A stretch of DNA of 10,463 nt from Candidatus Eiseniibacteriota bacterium (GTDB taxonomy: Bacteria > Arandabacterota > Arandabacteria > JAGLYR01), in contig JAGLYR010000212.1 in the NCBI GenBank assembly GCA_023132135.1, forward strand, positions 1 through 10,463, in the 5' to 3' direction. The notes below the pieces were generated by a model, which was given only the letters and a program-made list of their open reading frames with translations, did not search any database and was not told the DNA's origin. Numbering within the stretch: the first letter of the stretch is position 1; every line of letters starts with the position of its first letter. Of the stretch, positions 1 to 6,359 are shown in pieces. Position numbers and translations under genes: made by a program.

Positions 1-63
1 GCCCCCGGCGTTTTTCAACAACCCCAACGTTCCCTAAAACCGCCCAGGCTGTCAAAGAAAGGG

Positions 64-93
64 TTGATTACGGTGGCGGTTCGTGCCTATATT
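64..93 (+). promoter_or_regulatory. Candidate sigma-70-type promoter of the fic gene
   Basis: TTGATT (64-69) and TATATT (88-93) are separated by 18 bases and resemble -35 and -10 boxes. The predicted transcript would start near 100 and carry a leader of about 70 bases. The region is AT-richer than its surroundings. The -10 box overlaps the first copy of a direct repeat, so a protein binding there could block initiation. This rests on pattern matching only. Confidence 0.35.
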
Positions 94-140
94 AAACCCA
101 GTATTTAACATGGCGACCTGAACCGTCCTTATTAAACCCA
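90..140 (+). repeat. Pair of 11-base direct repeats upstream of fic
   Basis: TATTAAACCCA occurs at 90-100 and again at 130-140, exactly 40 bases apart, or about four helical turns. The first copy overlaps the candidate -10 box and the second lies just before the ribosome binding site region. Same-face spacing fits a paired operator. The obvious candidate ligand is the winged-helix end of the Fic protein encoded next, but that is inference. Confidence 0.45.
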
Positions 141-172
141 AAACCCAAAGCCAGAACTCGGGGAGCCTCGAA

Positions 173-1321
173 ATGAGCCAAACCACTCGCTCTGGGCGCT
201 ATGTCCGTCAGGCACATGGGTATTCGGCCTTCCTGCCCGCTCCCCTACCCCCCTCTCCGCCAATTGACATGGACGATGAGATGCTGGAGATGATCTCCCG
301 GGCCGACCGGGCTCTTGGGAGGCTCGACGGCTCGATCCTGACCCTCCCGGACCCGGACCTGTTCGTCCTTATGTACGTCCGGAAGGAAGCGGTGCTTTCC
401 AGTCAGATTGAGGGCACCCAGAGCTCGCTTACCGATCTCCTCGAGGCCGAGGCCAAGATCCTCAGCCCGCGGCGACCGGCAGACGTGGGCGAGGTCATCA
501 ACTATGTAGGTGCCATGAACTATGGACTGGAGCGCCTCAAGGACCTGCCCGTATCCATGCGACTGGTCCGGGAGATCCATGAGAAGCTCCTCGCCGGCGT
601 TCGCGGCAAGGACCGCCAACCCGGGGAATTCCGGCGAAGCCAGAACTGGATTGGTCCAGGCGATTGCACGCTGGCGGAAGCGTCTTTCGTCCCTCCACCT
701 CCGGCGGAGGTGCCCCAAGCACTTTCGGATCTCGAGAAGTTCGTGTACGCGGAAGATCCGATGCCGCCGCTGGTCAAGATCGGCCTCGTACACACTCAAT
801 TCGAGACTATTCATCCGTTCCTCGACGGAAACGGACGGGTGGGCAGACTCCTGATCACGTTCCTCCTCTGCGAGCGCGGGATCCTGAGCAAGCCCGTGCT
901 CTATATCTCGCACTACTTCAAGCGATACCGCGATCGTTACTACGCCCTGCTCCAGGGTATTCGTGACACCGGTGATTGGGAGTCATGGTTGAAGTTCTTC
1001 CTGACTGCCGTAGCCGAAGTCTCGCGCGAGGCGTCGGACACGGCACGCCGCATCGTGGATTTGCGGGAACGGGACCGGCTTGCAGTCACGGAGTCATTCG
1101 GGCGTGCCGCCGGCAACGGACACAAGGTAATCGAGCGCCTCTATTCGCGACCGTTGGTCTCCGTGACGGAGATCGCAGAGATAACCGGAGTGAGCTTCCC
1201 GGCAGCATCGAGATTGACGAGCCGGTTTGTGCAACAGGGGATTCTGTCGGAAGTAACCGGGCGCACGCGAAATCGCCGCTTTCGCTATTCGGACTACATC
1301 GCTCTCTTCGCGAACGAATAG
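173..1321 (+). CDS. Fic-family protein adenylyltransferase with C-terminal winged helix
   Basis: The Fic family transfers AMP, or sometimes other phosphate-containing groups, from a nucleotide to hydroxyl side chains of target proteins in the cytoplasm. In this 382-residue protein the full catalytic signature HPFLDGNGRVGR is at residues 214-225, with H214 as the expected general base and R222/R225 for the phosphates. An N-terminal Fic_N region carries S76-x-x-x-E80-G81 in SSQIEG, the inhibitory-helix motif of class II Fic proteins, in which the glutamate blocks ATP binding. Residues about 315-375 (VTEIAEITGVSFPAASRLTSRF) look like a DNA-binding winged helix. The start is supported by GGGGAG seven bases upstream. 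No separate antitoxin gene is seen, which fits internal inhibition. The target is unknown; autoregulation of its own promoter is possible. Family call is very secure, exact activity inferred. Confidence 0.95.
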   Translation: MSQTTRSGRYVRQAHGYSAFLPAPLPPSPPIDMDDEMLEMISRADRALGRLDGSILTLPDPDLFVLMYVRKEAVLSSQIEGTQSSLTDLLEAEAKILSPRRPADVGEVINYVGAMNYGLERLKDLPVSMRLVREIHEKLLAGVRGKDRQPGEFRRSQNWIGPGDCTLAEASFVPPPPAEVPQALSDLEKFVYAEDPMPPLVKIGLVHTQFETIHPFLDGNGRVGRLLITFLLCERGILSKPVLYISHYFKRYRDRYYALLQGIRDTGDWESWLKFFLTAVAEVSREASDTARRIVDLRERDRLAVTESFGRAAGNGHKVIERLYSRPLVSVTEIAEITGVSFPAASRLTSRFVQQGILSEVTGRTRNRRFRYSDYIALFANE

Positions 1322-1486
1322 CGTTCCCGGAAGCTCTACAGAGGGCAATCGACAAAAAACAGAAGGCCCTGTCCGAATATGACCCGAAACGTGTCATTGA
1401 ATCGGCCGGGGTTTCAATAACGCGAGAGGGGCTCGCTTGCTCCAGAGACAGGTAAATAGCAACGGAGCGAAGGGGAAAGAGATGCT

Positions 1487-3130
1487 ATGAATAATTTCAC
1501 GGAACATACCATTGGACAGCTTCTTCTGGATGTATCTTCAAAGTTTCCCGAACAGGAGGCGCTGGTCTTTCCTGAAAGAGGCATACGGCTGTCCTATAGA
1601 GATTTCTATCTGGAATGCGAAAGGGTGGCAAAGGGGTTTATGGCCCTTGGGGTCAAGCGGGGCGACCATGTATCTGTATGGACGACCAACCTTCCTGAAT
1701 GGGTGTACATGCAGTTCGGCCTCGGTATGATAGGCGCCGTACTGGTTACGGTTAATACGAATTACCGTTCAAGTGAGCTTGAATATATCCTTTCCCAGTC
1801 CGATTCCACCACGCTTGTTTTCATGGAGGCAAGCAGGGGTGTCTCTTTTTATGAGACCGTCATAGAGATGATCCCGGGGTTGGAGGATTCCCTGCCTGGA
1901 AAAACCGAACACGCAGATCTGCCCCTGCTGAAGAACCTTGTCTATATCGGAGACAGGCAGGAAACAGCTGGTATGTTTCGTTTTGATGATCTGCTCGAGA
2001 TGGGGAAGAGCATAGAAGAAAGTCAGCTCGAAGAAAGGCAGAAATCCCTTGATTCGCATGATACGATCAATATTCAGTATACCTCCGGTACAACGGGTTT
2101 CCCAAAGGGTGTTATGCTCAGTCATTATAGCATAATCAATAATGGCCGGATGGTAGGCGATGTGATGGGTATGGGTCCCGGGGACAGGTTTCTCATACAT
2201 GTGCCGCTTTTCCATTGTTTCGGGTGTGTTCTGAGTACCCTGAATTGTGTCTCTCATGCCTCAGCCATGGTAGTCGTGGAGGTCTTCGACGCATTGAAGG
2301 CGCTGGAGTTTGTCCACAGGGAGAGATGTACTGCCATAAACGGGGTGCCTACCATGTTTATCGCCATGCTGAACCATGAGAGGTTCAGGGATTATGATAT
2401 GTCTTCGCTTCGAACCGGTATAATGGCAGGCGCGCCATGCCCGGTTGATGTGATGAAGCGGGTCACGACAGATATGCATTGCGCGGAGGTAGTGATAGCG
2501 TATGGTCAGACCGAGTGCGCTCCGGTCATGACCATTACACGGCCGGATGATCCACAGGATATCGGGGTGTCCACCGTTGGCCGGCTCCTTCCCGGGATAG
2601 AGGGCCGGATTGTTGATCCGGACACGAACAGGGAATTGCCGGCAGGTGAGCAGGGTGAGATCGTGACCAGGGGCCCCTTTGTGATGAATGGATATTACAA
2701 GATGGAAGAAGAAACGGCCAAAGCCATCGACAATGACGGATGGCTCCATACAGGGGATCTGGGAAAGATGGACATAAATGGCAATTTCCAGGTGACAGGG
2801 CGCATCAAGGAGATGATTATCCGCGGGGGTGAAAACATATATCCCAGGGAAATAGAGGAGTTTCTGCACTCTCATCCCAGGATAGACGATGTGTATGTGG
2901 TGGGTATCCCTGATGAGAAGTACGGCGAGGAACTGCTCGCAATAGTCCGGTTGAACGAAGGGGAAGATATAACCGCTCAGGACTTCATGGATTTCTGCGA
3001 CGGGAAGATCGCCAGACACAAGATACCCAGGCGATGGGAGTTCGCTGATGAATTTCCCATGACCGCGAGCGGAAAGGTCCAGAAGTTCAAGCTGGTTGAG
3101 GAATATCTTGCACACCACCCCGGCGAGTGA
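1487..3130 (+). CDS. Acyl-CoA synthetase (AMP-forming, ACSF2/FadD-like)
   Basis: It activates a carboxylic acid, most likely a medium- or long-chain fatty acid, to its acyl-CoA through an acyl-AMP intermediate. The 547 residues show all core motifs of the adenylate-forming superfamily: the phosphate loop YTSGTTGFPKG (198-208), YGQTE (339-343), GWLHTGD (418-424), the hinge and A8 region GRIKEMIIRGGENIYPREIE (438-457) and the catalytic lysine K530 in TASGKVQK. Length and the loop sequence resemble the ACSF2/YngI branch rather than acetyl-CoA synthetase. GGGGAAAGAG lies just upstream of the ATG. It stands alone, 165 bases after fic, with no beta-oxidation genes nearby. Composition is unlike the rest of the window: one counted line, 1561-1620, has 28 G+C of 60, and AGA, AGG and ATA codons are frequent. 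Acquisition from a lower-GC donor is likely. Substrate is not readable from sequence. Confidence 0.95.
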   Translation: MNNFTEHTIGQLLLDVSSKFPEQEALVFPERGIRLSYRDFYLECERVAKGFMALGVKRGDHVSVWTTNLPEWVYMQFGLGMIGAVLVTVNTNYRSSELEYILSQSDSTTLVFMEASRGVSFYETVIEMIPGLEDSLPGKTEHADLPLLKNLVYIGDRQETAGMFRFDDLLEMGKSIEESQLEERQKSLDSHDTINIQYTSGTTGFPKGVMLSHYSIINNGRMVGDVMGMGPGDRFLIHVPLFHCFGCVLSTLNCVSHASAMVVVEVFDALKALEFVHRERCTAINGVPTMFIAMLNHERFRDYDMSSLRTGIMAGAPCPVDVMKRVTTDMHCAEVVIAYGQTECAPVMTITRPDDPQDIGVSTVGRLLPGIEGRIVDPDTNRELPAGEQGEIVTRGPFVMNGYYKMEEETAKAIDNDGWLHTGDLGKMDINGNFQVTGRIKEMIIRGGENIYPREIEEFLHSHPRIDDVYVVGIPDEKYGEELLAIVRLNEGEDITAQDFMDFCDGKIARHKIPRRWEFADEFPMTASGKVQKFKLVEEYLAHHPGE

Positions 3131-3191
3131 GCGTATTCCGGGACATCAGACACTCAACTCCGAAAGCACCCCATTTCCTCGACACTCGACA

Positions 3192-3261
3192 CTTGTCACT
3201 CGCCCTCGTCACACGGGCAAGGCCGATGCATAGATCCAGTGACAGGTGACGGGGTGACAAG
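3192..3261. repeat. Imperfect inverted repeat built on GTCAC units, downstream of the acyl-CoA synthetase gene
   Basis: CTTGTCAC (3192-3199) is perfectly complementary to GTGACAAG (3254-3261), and inside it GTCAC (3208-3212) pairs with GTGAC (3246-3250). Just before it TCGACAC is repeated in tandem (3179-3192). The structure sits between two convergent genes and could form a hairpin at the mRNA ends, but no T-run follows. Its right arm is part of the dispersed repeat at 3239-3310. Confidence 0.4.
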
Positions 3262-3313
3262 CGACTGGGATTGGGGAATACTGCCGTTGTAGGCTGGGTT
3301 ATTCAGGAATCCC
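3239..3313 (+). repeat. Dispersed intergenic repeat, copy 1
   Basis: From GTGACAGGTGACGGGGTGAC onward to the GGAAT at 3310, this matches 4531-4594 almost base for base, apart from an 8-base insertion (ATACTGCC, 3278-3285) in this copy. Its last 20 bases, CTGGGTTATTCAGGAATCCC (3294-3313), recur after the phosphofructokinase gene at 10360-10379. It lies 19 bases beyond the stop codon of the - strand secreted-protein gene. No open frame runs through it, so it is a nucleotide-level element. The stretch 3131-3332 otherwise holds no gene. Confidence 0.85.
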
Positions 3314-3332
3314 GTAGCAGCGCGGCCTTTTC

Positions 3333-4013
3333 CTACCGATACAGACTCTTAATCGTTCCCCACGTTGTGTCGCTACTTGGAGTCGGTCCGGGCTCGCAAT
3401 TGGGAATCGGATCACATTCTCCGCCGATCACGGCACCGTGCTCGTGATACACAAGTCCTTCCTCAAAGGTCGTGCAATCCTGCACGAAGTTGTGTGGATC
3501 AGCAGGGTAGCTGAAGCTGCTGGGCGCGTATTCAAGGTTTATCGGCAGCCAATCAAAGATCTCGGGCCCGAAGGCAATGTAGGCGAAGCAATGGAGCTTG
3601 CTGCAGGGTTCCTCGCACCATGGCCACGAAACTGCTCCACCTGCTCCGCCCCTCTTCTCGAAAGCTTCCCCAAGCACGAAGGCGTCTTCCCCGGCGCAGT
3701 AGAATGGCCCTGCAAAGTCCGGAGTTCCTGGACCCAGTGGCCAGCCAACAACGTAGAACTCCAGCTGCGTGATTTCGTCCACATTATAGGCGAGGAAGAC
3801 CACGTATCCATAGCCGCCCGAGACCTCCAGCTCTGCCGGGGTTAGATCGCAGTCCACATCCAGACAGCTCGTGCCCAGCGGGCACAGATCCGGGCAGTCA
3901 AGGTACTCGTAGGAAGCGACGAGGTGCATGGCCAACGACTCTTGGCCATTGTACGCTTGCGACTGGCACGCAAGGGCCAGAACGCAGACAAGGAACAGGG
4001 CGAGATACTTCAT
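3333..4013 (-). CDS. Cysteine-rich secreted protein of unknown function
   Basis: I do not recognise a named family. The 226-residue product begins MKYLALFLVCVLALACQSQA, a typical signal peptide with likely cleavage after SQA (residue 20). The cysteine at residue 16 does not sit in a good lipobox, so signal peptidase I is preferred. The mature part has 11 cysteines, clustered at 40-55 (DCPDLC, SCLDVDC), 133-142 (WCEEPCSKLHC) and 180-206, suggesting disulfides or metal binding outside the cytoplasm. A beta-rich centre (GGYGYVVFLAYNVDEITQLEF, given as two parts: 67-76 and 77-87) precedes a Pro/Ser linker and a tail ending TTWGTIKSLYR. The frame is open further upstream to 4169, but the ATG at 4013 has a strong GGAGGGGAGG site and starts the signal peptide exactly. 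It is convergent with the acyl-CoA synthetase and lies between two copies of a dispersed repeat. Confidence 0.75.
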   Translation of the reverse strand: MKYLALFLVCVLALACQSQAYNGQESLAMHLVASYEYLDCPDLCPLGTSCLDVDCDLTPAELEVSGGYGYVVFLAYNVDEITQLEFYVVGWPLGPGTPDFAGPFYCAGEDAFVLGEAFEKRGGAGGAVSWPWCEEPCSKLHCFAYIAFGPEIFDWLPINLEYAPSSFSYPADPHNFVQDCTTFEEGLVYHEHGAVIGGECDPIPNCEPGPTPSSDTTWGTIKSLYR

Positions 4014-4113
4014 TGCACACAACCTCCCCTCCAGAGGGAGCGCTCGGTTGTGCCGGAGACTCAAGTGCGGCAAGCTTCCGGTCACCCCAACCGTGCCGCG
4101 GTCATATGATACT

Positions 4114-4129
4114 ATCGTAGAAGTACGAT
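4114..4129. promoter_or_regulatory. Small inverted repeat upstream of the secreted-protein gene
   Basis: ATCGTA (4114-4119) and TACGAT (4124-4129) are perfect 6-base arms around GAAG, about 100 bases upstream of the 4013 start and within a locally AT-rich patch (4101-4135). It could be an operator for the - strand gene. I found no convincing -35/-10 pair beside it. Confidence 0.25.
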
Positions 4130-4196
4130 CTTTGTAGCTTCGACTGTATCCGATGTTTCCAACCTGCACAAGTACATCCCACTGCCGAGCATTGTC

Positions 4197-4454
4197 CCGG
4201 AATCATCGACACCGTCCCACTGTACTCGGTGAATTCCGGCGGTCAGAGCGGTTCCTAGCAGCGTTCGAGTATTTCGGGATAGACCACTCAATTCTAGAAC
4301 GACTTGTGGGAATTGGAGTTACGATATCCGTGGTTCGCGACCGTGGCTCAAGCGGACCTTGACCGAGACGGTTGAGATCGCTACGCTCGGGGCCCGGATC
4401 GAAGAGAATCCCCCTTGCCGATCAGACATGGATCGGTGGTGCCGGTGACGGCAC
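4197..4454 (+). other. Gene-free stretch with a run of stem-loops; possible structured RNA
   Basis: The 559 bases between 4014 and 4572 hold no convincing gene. Within them I can pair by eye: CCGGAAT/ATTCCGG (4197-4203 with 4233-4239) enclosing CACCG/CGGTG (4210-4214 with 4227-4231); CTCAATTC with GAATTGGAG (4287-4294 with 4310-4318, one bulged G); GGTTCGC with GCGGACC (4332-4338 with 4352-4358, one U-G pair if read as + strand RNA); ACCG/CGGT (4362-4372); CCGATC/GATCGG (4418-4436); and GTGCCG-GTGA-CGGCAC (4439-4454), which closes on a GNRA-type tetraloop. AAGCTGA is then repeated at about 4459-4475. The U-G pair and GTGA loop favour + strand RNA. Chance pairing in GC-rich DNA is the main alternative. 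Confidence 0.25.
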
Positions 4455-4530
4455 AATAAGCTGATTAAGCTGACAACGTCCCCGAAGTACCGCGAGAGGT
4501 GAAATCCGAAAGCCGGAAAGTCAAAGACCT

Positions 4531-4594
4531 GTGACAGGTGACGGGGTGACAAGCGACTGGGATTGGGGAGTTGTAGGCTGGGTTATTCAGGAAT
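4531..4594 (+). repeat. Dispersed intergenic repeat, copy 2
   Basis: Matches 3239-3310 in the same orientation, lacking only an 8-base segment present in the first copy. The two copies start 1,292 bases apart and bracket the secreted-protein gene and the stem-loop region. The end of this copy forms the left half of the palindrome at 4573-4606, which reaches into the stop codon of the metallo-hydrolase gene. The left inverted arm seen at copy 1 (3192-3199) is absent here. Confidence 0.85.
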
Positions 4595-4606
4595 AATCCA
4601 GCCTAC
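4573..4606 (-). terminator. 34-base near-perfect palindrome overlapping the metallo-hydrolase stop codon
   Basis: On the + strand, GTAGGCTGG (4573-4581) pairs with CCAGCCTAC (4598-4606), and TTATTC (4583-4588) with GAATAA (4591-4596). Only one position is mismatched (4582/4597, a G-U pair in + strand RNA), and the centre is two bases. In the - strand mRNA the hairpin begins at the TAG stop itself. No T-run follows, so a classical intrinsic terminator is not shown; a 3'-end stabilising hairpin or a REP-like mobile palindrome are alternatives. Confidence 0.45.
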
Positions 4607-5385
4607 CGGAGGGCTACGCGCATGAAGTCCTCGGCTTTCTCGACCGGACCGGAGTAGAACTTGCGGCAGGCGGTGACGATGTCCTCGCGGTCGCCGGCGG
4701 GGTAGATGTGTGCCAGCAGGAGGCGCTTGACTCCGGCTTCTTCGGCCAATGGGGCGAGCTCGGAGGGAGTGAGGTGGCCTTTGGTCCCCTGGCCATCCGG
4801 AAAAGAACACTCAGAGATGAGGAGATCCGCCCCCCGCGCCAGCTCCACCAGCTCCGGGCAGTTCTCTGTGTCTCCCGTGTAGACCAGTGTGCGTTCGAGC
4901 GCAGGGACCTCGATCCGGTAGCCGGCATTAAGGGTGGGGTGGCGGAGAAAGCGGACGGTGAAGTGCCATTTGTCCTGGTCGTGGATTGTCGACTCGCGGA
5001 CTTCGTCCACCTGCAGACGGTAGGTCTCCGCCCCGAGGGATACAGGATAGGCGTCGCTCAGCTTCTCGAAGAATTCCCGGAAACCCGGAGGTCCCCAGAT
5101 CGAGAGGTCCTCAGTGCGCGTGAAACCGGGAGTGTACTTCATTGCTGTGAGCAAGGGGACCAGGTCGGCCGCGTGGTCGGGATGAGTGTGGGTATAAAGA
5201 ACGTGTGTTAGATCGCGGTAGTCAAGCCCGGCCTGGAGGAGGCTCCGAAGGGTTCCGCTGCCACCGTCCAGGAGAACCAGGTCGTCGCAGACGCGCAGGG
5301 CAAGACCCGGCGAGCCGCGGGTCATGGAGGGGACGCAGGTTCCGGTGCCGAGGAAGATCACTTCAAAAGGAGCCTCTTTGTTCAT
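4603..5385 (-). CDS. MBL-fold metallo-hydrolase, ribonuclease Z-like
   Basis: A cytoplasmic metallo-beta-lactamase-fold hydrolase that should bind two metal ions. Numbering from the upstream ATG, the metal motif is THTHPDH (H67, H69, D71, H72), followed by H150, the bridging D173 in YTGDTE and H227 in LLLAHIYP, all in the order of RNase Z/ElaC-like proteins. GTGTCVPS near the N-terminus also fits that group. About 260 residues is shorter than standard RNase Z, and I do not see the long flexible arm that holds tRNA, so another phosphodiester or lactone substrate is quite possible. Two ATGs stand in tandem (5388 and 5385). AGGAGG at 5391-5396 is 2 bases from the first and 5 from the second, so the second is chosen. 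The gene is divergent from the BtpA operon, and a palindrome covers its stop codon. Confidence 0.92.
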   Translation of the reverse strand: MNKEAPFEVIFLGTGTCVPSMTRGSPGLALRVCDDLVLLDGGSGTLRSLLQAGLDYRDLTHVLYTHTHPDHAADLVPLLTAMKYTPGFTRTEDLSIWGPPGFREFFEKLSDAYPVSLGAETYRLQVDEVRESTIHDQDKWHFTVRFLRHPTLNAGYRIEVPALERTLVYTGDTENCPELVELARGADLLISECSFPDGQGTKGHLTPSELAPLAEEAGVKRLLLAHIYPAGDREDIVTACRKFYSGPVEKAEDFMRVALR

Positions 5386-5405
5386 CATGCCCTCCTGCCG
5401 GACAC

Positions 5406-5432
5406 GGTATAGAGTTCACCGCCCGGGGTCAA
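5406..5432 (-). promoter_or_regulatory. Candidate promoter of the metallo-hydrolase gene
   Basis: Reading the - strand, TTGACC (5432-5427) and TATACC (5411-5406) are separated by 15 bases. The -35 box matches five of six consensus bases, but the spacer is shorter than the usual 17. A start near 5399 would leave a very short leader containing AGGAGG. The left arm of the inverted repeat at 5411-5418 lies between the two boxes. Confidence 0.4.
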
Positions 5433-5458
5433 AAGAAAAAGAGCGCGGGCTGAACTCT
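5411..5458. promoter_or_regulatory. Inverted repeat in the divergent promoter region, possible shared operator
   Basis: AGAGTTCA (5411-5418) and TGAACTCT (5451-5458) are perfect 8-base arms, reinforced inside by GCCCG (5421-5425) and CGGGC (5446-5450). Arm centres are 40 bases apart. The left arm is inside the metallo-hydrolase promoter and the right arm touches the -35 box of the BtpA operon, so one dimeric regulator could control both directions. A hairpin in RNA is the alternative. Confidence 0.4.
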
Positions 5459-5484
5459 GGACTCCCATGCTCCTTTCCTATACT
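5458..5484 (+). promoter_or_regulatory. Candidate promoter of the BtpA operon
   Basis: TGGACT (5458-5463) and TATACT (5479-5484) match four and five of six consensus bases with a 15-base spacer. A start near 5491 would give a leader of about 50 bases before the GTG at 5544. The short spacer mirrors that of the divergent promoter. Confidence 0.4.
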
Positions 5485-5543
5485 GTACCAACTGAAGTCA
5501 TCGGCGTAATTTGCGGCAGCGGTATTTGGCTGGAGAACAGACC

Positions 5544-6359
5544 GTGAACACCGACAACAGCGCGTGGGTAACCTGGCGAGAGGTCTTTGGCTCCGGCAAA
5601 CCCCTCATTGGGATGGTTCATCTGGTGGGCCTTGCTGGAAGTCCGGGGGCGAGGCCGATGGACGAGGTTCTGTCCCGCGCCCGGCGAGATGCGGAAACTC
5701 TCGCCGGCCTGGGGTATGATGCTGTTCTGATCGAGAACTACGGAGATCTTCCCTTTCTCCCGGGCCGTGTCGAGGAACATACCGTCGTCGCCATGACACT
5801 GGCGGCGCGGGAAATTGCCGGCCGATTGACGATCCCGCTGGGAATCAATGTGCTCCGCAACGATCCCGTCTCCGCACTGGCCATCGCCAGTCTCGTGGGA
5901 GGGCGTTTTATTCGGGTCAATGTGCATGCCGGTGTCCGGGCTACGGATCAAGGCATCATCGAGGGGCGGGCGCATGAAACACTTCGATACCGGGACCGGA
6001 TGGGGTCGGATGTCATGGTCTTCGCGGATATTTCCGTGAAGCACTCGAAGTCCATAGATGGGGGTTCTCTGGAGGAAGAAGCCAGGGAGACGGCGTACCG
6101 GGGTCTGGCGGATGCGTTGATTGTCACGGGGTCTGCAACCGGGGCGGAGACGGCGGTTGCCGATGTGGAGGCCGTCCGCAAGGCGGTTCCGGACAAGCCC
6201 ATCCTCGTGGGCAGCGGAGTCACCTCCGAGAACGTCCGCTCGATTCTCGGTGTGGCTGACGGAATCATCGTGGGAAGCGATCTCAAAAAGGACGGTAGGG
6301 CGGAGAACGCCGTGGACCCTGCCCGCGCACAGAGACTTCTCCACTACGCAGGACGCTGA
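5544..6359 (+). CDS. btpA: BtpA/SgcQ-family TIM-barrel protein
   Basis: The family is named for cyanobacterial BtpA, needed for stable photosystem I, but most members occur in non-photosynthetic bacteria and archaea, where the reaction is unknown. This 271-residue protein has the family opening PLIGMVHLVGLAGSPG, the strand AVLIENYGD, then ILVGSGVTSENV and a C-terminal GIIVGSDLKKDG that resembles a phosphate-binding loop of (beta/alpha)8 barrels. No signal peptide or membrane segment is seen. The frame is open from a TTG at 5511, which lacks a ribosome binding site. GTG at 5544 follows GGAG (5532-5535) at eight bases and is preferred. The next gene's ATG begins directly after this TGA, so it is the first gene of a coupled operon with folate and tRNA enzymes. 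A small-molecule enzyme in nucleotide or one-carbon metabolism is a reasonable guess, nothing more. Confidence 0.9.
   Translation: MNTDNSAWVTWREVFGSGKPLIGMVHLVGLAGSPGARPMDEVLSRARRDAETLAGLGYDAVLIENYGDLPFLPGRVEEHTVVAMTLAAREIAGRLTIPLGINVLRNDPVSALAIASLVGGRFIRVNVHAGVRATDQGIIEGRAHETLRYRDRMGSDVMVFADISVKHSKSIDGGSLEEEARETAYRGLADALIVTGSATGAETAVADVEAVRKAVPDKPILVGSGVTSENVRSILGVADGIIVGSDLKKDGRAENAVDPARAQRLLHYAGR

Noticed and set aside
1422-1436. Hairpin GCGAG-AGGGG-CTCGC between fic and the acyl-CoA synthetase gene as a terminator
   Set aside because: The stem is only five bases, there is no T-run, and it lies about 100 bases after the fic stop.
3179-3261. CRISPR-like array, because GTCAC/GTGAC units repeat several times
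   Set aside because: The units are only 5-8 bases, irregularly spaced and in both orientations, without equal spacers or cas genes.
4014-4169. N-terminal extension of the secreted protein to an ATG at 4169
   Set aside because: It would bury the signal peptide behind 52 residues and has a poor ribosome binding site compared with the strong one before 4013.
4153-4362. Possible 69-residue protein on the + strand in the gene-free region
   Set aside because: There is no ribosome binding site before its ATG, it has no hydrophobic or domain pattern, and it overlaps the stem-loop cluster.
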